Part shown: positions 59,271 through 64,000 of the stretch, piece by piece | Layout of the letters: each line of letters starts with the position of its first letter | Position numbering within the stretch: the stretch's first letter is position 1 | Assembly: GCF_012935325.2 (NCBI RefSeq) | Contig: NZ_JABBYG020000010.1 | Location: 124,001-188,000 of the forward strand | From: Paenibacillus sp. PL91 | GTDB lineage: Bacteria; Bacillota; Bacilli; Paenibacillales; Paenibacillaceae | DNA length: 64,000 bases | Reading direction: 5' to 3' | Program-made: the position numbers and the translations under genes | Notes under the pieces: model-generated | Told to the model about the DNA's origin: nothing | The model's database searches: none | Seen by the model: the letters and a program-made list of their open reading frames with translations, nothing else

Positions 59271-60770
59271 ATGATTTTGGAAAATGCGACAAGCAAAAGC
59301 GGTAGGCATCAGGCTCTCATCGCACAAGCCGACGAAGCGCTGAAGGAAAATAGGGGGACGCTGGACACGACGTTCCGTCTCAACTACCATATGATGCCGC
59401 CAGCAGGCTGGATGAATGATCCGAACGGGCTCATTTATTGGCAGGGAGATTATCATTTATTTTATCAGCATGATCCTTATCAGGCTAAGCAAGGACCGAT
59501 GCATTGGGGGCATGCAAAAAGCCGCGATCTTGTGCATTGGGAGCATCTCCCGGTTGCGCTTGCGCCATCCGAGGATTATGACAAGGGGGGGAATGGCGGA
59601 CAGGGCTGTTGGTCAGGCAGCGCCGTTGACCATAATGGGGTATTAGCCTTGATTTTTACCGGGCATGTCGATGGCAAAAAGCCGGAGGAGGCTCAATGCC
59701 TGGCGACTAGCGTGGATGGCATAACGTTCGAAAAGCATGCTGCCAATCCCGTTATCGCGGACTCGCCGGACGAGAAACGCTTCGGCTTCCGTGATCCGAA
59801 AGTTTGGAAGCATGAAGACCTGTGGTATATGGTAGTCGGTTACGGCAAGGACGGCTTGGGCAAAGGAATCATTTATACGTCGAGCGATTTGCTTTACTGG
59901 GAATATCGTGGCGCTGCGGCAGAGAGCGACGGAACGATGGGCGATATGTGGGAATGCCCGGATCTGTTTCCGCTTGGAGAAGGCGATCGGCATGTGCTGC
60001 TCATCTCGCCAATGAATATTGCGCCAATCAAAAACTTATATTTGTCGGGAAAATTTGATTATGAAAGCTGCCGCTTTGAAAAGCAGCATATGGAGCAAAT
60101 CGACTACGGCTTTGATTTCTATGCGCCTCAAACGCTTATTGATGATCAAGGCAGAAGAATTATGATCGCATGGATGAACATCTGGGGCGCTGCGATGCCG
60201 GAGCAGGCGCATGGATGGCTGGGAGCGATGACGCTGCCGCGCGAGCTGACAATGGCAGCGGACGGAACGGTGCGGAGCCATCCTGTGCCGGAGCTTGCTT
60301 CGCTGCGCGGAGCGCATGTGTCCGCAGCGAGTATCACTCTAGCAGGCAGCGGTTTTACTGCTGTAGATCATGTTCAAGGTGATTCACTCGAACTCGATAT
60401 CGTGTTTGATTTGAGTCAGGCTGATGCGTCAGAGGTTGGCTTGCGGATTCGCTGCTCCGATGACGGATCCTCGTATACGGAGATCCGATATGCGCTGGCT
60501 GAGCAAAAGCTCTATATGGATCGTAATCTTGGGGGCGCAGGCGATGGCGGAGTCAGCGAAGCGCCGCTTGCGCCCTCGGAGGACGGACGCTTGCTGCTAA
60601 GGCTGTTTATCGATCGTTCCTCGGTTGAATTATTTGCAGGCGAGGGCCGTGTTGCGATTACGAATCGGCTTTATCCCGATCCGGCTAACGTGGGTATTGT
60701 CTTCTTCGCCCTGCAAGGAACGGCGATAATCGAAACGTTGGATGTTTGGGAGTTGAGCTCGATTTGGTAA
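59271..60770 (+). CDS. GH32 invertase/fructanase, cytoplasmic (NDPNG type)
   Basis: A 499-residue canonical GH32 enzyme (sucrose or sucrose-6-phosphate hydrolase-like). WMNDPNGLIYW, FRDPKVWKH and MWECPDLF hold the catalytic Asp, Asp and Glu. No signal peptide. AAGGAAGGATAGG precedes GTG 59268 and ATG 59271; ATG is used. Its stop overlaps the kinase start, coupling hydrolysis to phosphorylation. Confidence 0.94.
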   Translation: MILENATSKSGRHQALIAQADEALKENRGTLDTTFRLNYHMMPPAGWMNDPNGLIYWQGDYHLFYQHDPYQAKQGPMHWGHAKSRDLVHWEHLPVALAPSEDYDKGGNGGQGCWSGSAVDHNGVLALIFTGHVDGKKPEEAQCLATSVDGITFEKHAANPVIADSPDEKRFGFRDPKVWKHEDLWYMVVGYGKDGLGKGIIYTSSDLLYWEYRGAAAESDGTMGDMWECPDLFPLGEGDRHVLLISPMNIAPIKNLYLSGKFDYESCRFEKQHMEQIDYGFDFYAPQTLIDDQGRRIMIAWMNIWGAAMPEQAHGWLGAMTLPRELTMAADGTVRSHPVPELASLRGAHVSAASITLAGSGFTAVDHVQGDSLELDIVFDLSQADASEVGLRIRCSDDGSSYTEIRYALAEQKLYMDRNLGGAGDGGVSEAPLAPSEDGRLLLRLFIDRSSVELFAGEGRVAITNRLYPDPANVGIVFFALQGTAIIETLDVWELSSIW

Positions 60771-61771
60771 CGAAAGCAAAGGTTGAGGGCGGTATAGACG
60801 TTGTTGCGCTGGGCGAGCTGCTGATCGATTTCACGCCAAATGGCGTTTCTGAGCAGGGGCAGCCGCTGTTTGAGCGCAATCCGGGCGGAGCGCCTGCTAA
60901 TGTATTGGCAGCTCTAGCGAAGCTTGGCTGCAGCACCGCTTTTATCGGTGCGGTAGGCGATGATGCATTTGGCCATTATTTGAGCGGCGTGCTGGCGCAA
61001 AGCGGCATTCGAGTGGATGGTATAAAGTACTCGGCTGAGGCGAATACAACTCTCGCTTTTGTCCATTTGGACGCTAGCGGCGACCGTTCCTTCTCGTTCT
61101 ATCGCGATCCGGGCGCCGACCATATGCTGCGCACAGAGGACGTTAACCGTGAGCAGATCGATGCAGCGAAAATTTTCCATTACGGCTCCATCTCGATGAC
61201 GCATGAGCCTTCGCGGACCGCGACGATTGAGACAGCCTCTTATGCGAGAAGTCAAGGCTTACTGATCTCTTACGACCCGAATCTGCGATTGTCATTATGG
61301 GACAATGAAGCGCTGGCGAAGGAGCGCATATTGGAGGGGCTGAAGTACGCAGATATAGTGAAGCTGTCTGAGGAAGAGCTGCTATTCTTAACAGGAACGA
61401 GCGAGCTTGAAGCGGGCACCAAGCTGCTATGCGAGCAGTTCGCTTCACTGTCTATGCTGCTTGTCACGCTAGGTGCGAGCGGCAGCTACTGCCGTGCAGG
61501 CGAGGTCACGGCGGCTCATGCTGGCTATAGCGTGGAGGTACAGGATACGACAGGCGCAGGGGATGCTTTCCTAGCCGGCATTCTTTATGGACTCCTTACT
61601 CGGCAAGCGGTGGGCCAAAGCGAGTGGACGCAGGAGCAGCTTAGCGCCTTGCTCGCATTCGCTAACGCGATGGGCGCGCTTACCGCGACAGGCAAGGGAG
61701 CGATTCCTTCGATGCCGTCGCTTGAGCTTATTGCTGAGCTTGCCGGATCATCCGTTATTAGCTTGGCGTAG
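60764..61771 (+). CDS. PfkB-family sugar kinase, probable fructokinase
   Basis: A 335-residue ribokinase-type kinase. NPGGAPANVLAALAKLG is signature 1; DTTGAGDAFLAGILYGLL is signature 2 with catalytic Asp. Position after three GH32 genes makes fructose the likely substrate, giving fructose-6-phosphate for glycolysis. The likely start is TTG 60764, overlapping the GH32 stop, with GGGAG 12 nt ahead; TTG 60746 is possible but has no ribosome site. Last gene of the fructan locus. Confidence 0.9.
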   Translation: MVTKAKVEGGIDVVALGELLIDFTPNGVSEQGQPLFERNPGGAPANVLAALAKLGCSTAFIGAVGDDAFGHYLSGVLAQSGIRVDGIKYSAEANTTLAFVHLDASGDRSFSFYRDPGADHMLRTEDVNREQIDAAKIFHYGSISMTHEPSRTATIETASYARSQGLLISYDPNLRLSLWDNEALAKERILEGLKYADIVKLSEEELLFLTGTSELEAGTKLLCEQFASLSMLLVTLGASGSYCRAGEVTAAHAGYSVEVQDTTGAGDAFLAGILYGLLTRQAVGQSEWTQEQLSALLAFANAMGALTATGKGAIPSMPSLELIAELAGSSVISLA

Positions 61772-61801
61772 CTGCATCAAGCTTAAAACAATGTTAATCT
61801 G

Positions 61802-61862
61802 AAAAAGAGCTAGCTATCCTAATCAATGATCACATTGACCGAGGAAGGGCTCTTTTTTTTTT
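61802..61862 (+). terminator. Terminator of the fructan locus
   Basis: AAAAAGAGC/GCTCTTTTT (61802-61810 with 61849-61857) around a long 38-nt loop, followed by more T. The long loop lowers confidence. Confidence 0.6.
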
Positions 61863-61917
61863 GTAAAGACGGCTTGTACGTCAGTTGACAGCTAGAAAAA
61901 AATACCTTATTCTATTG

Positions 61918-61934
61918 TTGACTGAATGAGTCAA
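61918..61934 (+). promoter_or_regulatory. Palindromic operator candidate 1 (TetR)
   Basis: TTGACTGAATGAGTCAA: perfect 6-bp arms around GAATG. TTGACT could also serve as -35, with TATCAT (61943-61948) as a distant -10. Confidence 0.6.
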
Positions 61935-62053
61935 TCTAAAACTATCATTTATATTGTTGCACGATTCTATGCACTATTCATTCTATATTCTATGAACTAA
62001 TCTTTGTACTGATCCTTGCCGTCTTCATTGAAATGGTTTCGTTTGGCTAGTTA

Positions 62054-62070
62054 TTGACTGAATGAATCAA
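62054..62070 (+). promoter_or_regulatory. Palindromic operator candidate 2 (TetR)
   Basis: TTGACTGAATGAATCAA, identical to operator 1 but for one base. It lies 25 nt before the monooxygenase ATG. Confidence 0.6.
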
Positions 62071-62094
62071 TCGAAAATCAAAGGAGCGATAAAC

Positions 62095-63546
62095 ATGAGC
62101 AGAATTCCAAAAAGGGAAAAAGCAATTGTAATCGGAGGAAGCATAGCCGGCTTGATGACGGCAAGAGTGCTTTCGCAATATTTCGAGGATGTGCTCATCA
62201 TCGACAAGGATGAATTTCCCGATCTTCCCGTGGATCGCGTAGGCGTACCGCACGGTTTTCATCCCCATCGCTTCACGGCGCGTGGTAAGATGATCACAGA
62301 ACAGCTTTTTCCCGGCTATGAGGAGGATTTAAGAAAGCTTGGATCTCCCTCTTCCCTGAATAAGACTGCTCATATCATGACGCAATATGGAACGGTAGCC
62401 GGGCCTTACGATAGAGATGATATCAAATTTAGCCGGGCGGCTCTCGAGTGGGTCATACACAGACGTGTAAAAGCAATTTCGAATGTGAGGTTTATGCCAA
62501 AGCATGATGTGCTTAGGCTTATTACAACTACGGATCAGGCTGCCGTTATTGGCGTTGAGGTCCGGGATCGCGGAGAAGCCGCCGGAAGCGGGAAGAAATG
62601 GCTTGCTGATCTCGTAGTGGATGCAAGCGGCCGAGCTTCCAAGCTGACGCAATGGCTGGAGGAGCTAGGCTACGAGGTGCCTGCTGCTGACATCATGAAA
62701 GCATCTATTGGCTATAGCACAAGGCGGTACAAGTTGCCTGCCCATATGGCTCATTTGTCCGAGGAATGGGATGTTATTAACATCATGGGTCAACCGTCAA
62801 ACGGGACGTTTACAGGCGTCTTTTCCTTTATTGAGAATGAAGTGGCTGAAATCGTGCTATATCGTCCCGGCGGACAATATCCGCCAACGATGGCAGAACA
62901 ATTCGACGAGGCGGTTGCTGCGCTTCCATCTCCACTAATTGGAGAGATTTTGCAAGAGCTTGAACCGATTACGCCGCTGCGCGGTTTTCACGTCAATGAG
63001 CTGTATCGTCGTCATTATGAGCAAATGGAGAAATGGCCTTCTGGATTGTTAGTGATAGGCGATGCCTATTGTATCTATGATCCCATCTTCGGCCAAGGAA
63101 TGACGGTTGCGGCGATCGAGGCGGATTTACTGGACGCCCATCTGCAAGAGCATTTGATTAACCCTGAGGCTCATTTCGAGCAAAGGCTGCTCAGGAAGAT
63201 GCAAGATGCGGTCATCACGCCTACTTGGTGGTTGAATTGCTCAGCTGTATTGGAGTGGGAGGGTGTTGAATATGAGGCTGCCTCCGAGCCGCTTAAAGGG
63301 ATTGCATTTGGCCGGCGGTTCATGGATCTAGTGCTCAAAGAGGGAACAGGGAATCAAAATTATCAGCTCTTCGGCATGTACTGGGCAGTGAATACGCTAT
63401 CGGTTCCGCTGCGGGAGCTGTATAATTTGGATATGGTCAGCACGGTGCTTCATGCTTCAGACGAAGGGCGGAAGCTGCTCGCAGAGCTTTTGGAAGAGCA
63501 TGGTTTGCCGCTTGAGGAAGTGCTGGATAAGATTATACCTCAGTAA
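62095..63546 (+). CDS. FAD-dependent monooxygenase-like oxidoreductase
   Basis: A 483-residue flavoprotein of the UbiH/TetX superfamily. Dinucleotide motif IVIGGSIAGLMTARVL at the N-terminus, an acidic strand end (VLIIDKDEF), and the second FAD motif GDAYCIYDPIFGQGMTVAAIE are visible. It might hydroxylate an aromatic, polyene or drug-like compound; substrate unknown. ATG 62095 follows AAAGGAG; the frame's earlier ATG (62062) overlaps the operator and has no ribosome site. It is followed directly by a TetR gene. Confidence 0.85.
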   Translation: MSRIPKREKAIVIGGSIAGLMTARVLSQYFEDVLIIDKDEFPDLPVDRVGVPHGFHPHRFTARGKMITEQLFPGYEEDLRKLGSPSSLNKTAHIMTQYGTVAGPYDRDDIKFSRAALEWVIHRRVKAISNVRFMPKHDVLRLITTTDQAAVIGVEVRDRGEAAGSGKKWLADLVVDASGRASKLTQWLEELGYEVPAADIMKASIGYSTRRYKLPAHMAHLSEEWDVINIMGQPSNGTFTGVFSFIENEVAEIVLYRPGGQYPPTMAEQFDEAVAALPSPLIGEILQELEPITPLRGFHVNELYRRHYEQMEKWPSGLLVIGDAYCIYDPIFGQGMTVAAIEADLLDAHLQEHLINPEAHFEQRLLRKMQDAVITPTWWLNCSAVLEWEGVEYEAASEPLKGIAFGRRFMDLVLKEGTGNQNYQLFGMYWAVNTLSVPLRELYNLDMVSTVLHASDEGRKLLAELLEEHGLPLEEVLDKIIPQ

Positions 63547-63561
63547 GGAGTGAAGGATGAA

Positions 63562-64000
63562 TTGGCGCCTTTAAACGATGAACAGCTTCATCATATTCGT
63601 GATGAACGTAAGGAGCAGATTGCGGGCGCAGCCTTGAAGGTTTTTTCCCGGAGAGGCATTAATGGTACGAAGATGAGCATGATCGCAGCAGAAGCTGGCA
63701 TTAGCCATGGCTTGCTTTACCATTACTTTAAGTCAAAAGAAGAGCTTTTCATCACGCTTGTCGAACATGCCATGATCGCAGCGCAAGATGCGATGCGGAA
63801 TGTGTACGATTATCCGGGCTCGCCGATCGACAAGATTAAGTCATTAACCCATGATATGCTTGATGAAAGCGGCACGGATTATTTTATGCTGATTCATCAG
63901 GCGAGAACGTCAGAGGGTGTGCCAGAAAAGGTAAAGCAGCTTATCGAAGACTATTCGATGAAGGCAGCCGTTAATCAATTGCTGCCATTGTTCCAAGAGG
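63562..64000 (+). CDS. TetR-family regulator, 3' end outside window
   Basis: At least 146 codons, open to the edge. The N-terminal helix-turn-helix is clear: ALKVFSRRGINGTKMSMIA and AGISHGLLYHYFKSKEELF. The start is probably TTG 63562 with AAGGAG 11 nt ahead; GTG 63550 in the same frame is an alternative without a site. It lies 15 bp after the flavoprotein gene, so it likely controls the pair through the two palindromes upstream. Confidence 0.9.
   Translation, partial: MAPLNDEQLHHIRDERKEQIAGAALKVFSRRGINGTKMSMIAAEAGISHGLLYHYFKSKEELFITLVEHAMIAAQDAMRNVYDYPGSPIDKIKSLTHDMLDESGTDYFMLIHQARTSEGVPEKVKQLIEDYSMKAAVNQLLPLFQE

Overview
The window looks like chromosome of a spore-forming Paenibacillus-type Firmicute. 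The pointers are a YtvI-type sporulation membrane protein, many purine-rich Shine-Dalgarno sites (often before TTG, GTG and perhaps ATT starts), a BceAB-type transporter, YesM/YesN-type sensor pairs, binding-protein/permease ABC importers without their own ATPase, and a DUF5696 protein. This is an inference from gene content. I saw no rRNA, tRNA, prophage or complete insertion sequence.

Layout. 1-9.5 kb: the end of a class B penicillin-binding protein with a low-complexity insert, ytvI, a polysaccharide deacetylase, ilvD, and a VanR/VanS-like two-component pair followed by a serine D,D-carboxypeptidase. 9.6-14.6 kb: urease operon ureABC-FGD with no ureE, behind a GlnR/TnrA-like box and a good promoter. 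14.7-21.4 kb: MarR regulator, a complete nucleoside-type ABC importer (BMP lipoprotein, double ATPase, two permeases), a YuiH-like molybdopterin protein and a nucleoside phosphorylase. 21.4-26.5 kb: AraC regulator, GH4 glycosidase, DEDDh exonuclease, an overlooked 28-residue gene with a forespore-type promoter, and an MFS transporter. 26.7-30.6 kb: a yrk-type sulfane-sulfur cluster (rhodanese-persulfide dioxygenase, DsrE, TauE/SafE, TusA-rhodanese, TusA) ending in a CstR-type repressor, with three matching operators (ATACC-N6-GGTAT). 30.6-42.5 kb: epimerase, an orphan sugar-binding lipoprotein with YesM/YesN, a DUF4037 protein, BceAB-type transporter, PadR with a membrane partner, and an AT-rich putative NAT/transglutaminase-fold gene. 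42.5-43.7 kb: gene-free repeats.

43.7-61.8 kb: a 13-gene, same-strand fructan locus, probably one operon. It has two ABC importers arranged as near mirror images (binding protein-permease-permease ... permease-permease-binding protein) around three envelope genes (NHL-TPR anchored protein, Yip1-type membrane protein, DUF5696 protein). Three GH32 enzymes and a PfkB sugar kinase follow. Fructan would be bound and cut outside, imported with a shared ATPase encoded elsewhere, hydrolysed inside and phosphorylated. This is the strongest candidate for a little-described system.

61.8-64 kb: an FAD monooxygenase-like gene and a TetR regulator cut by the window edge, with two palindromes upstream that look like the regulator's operators.
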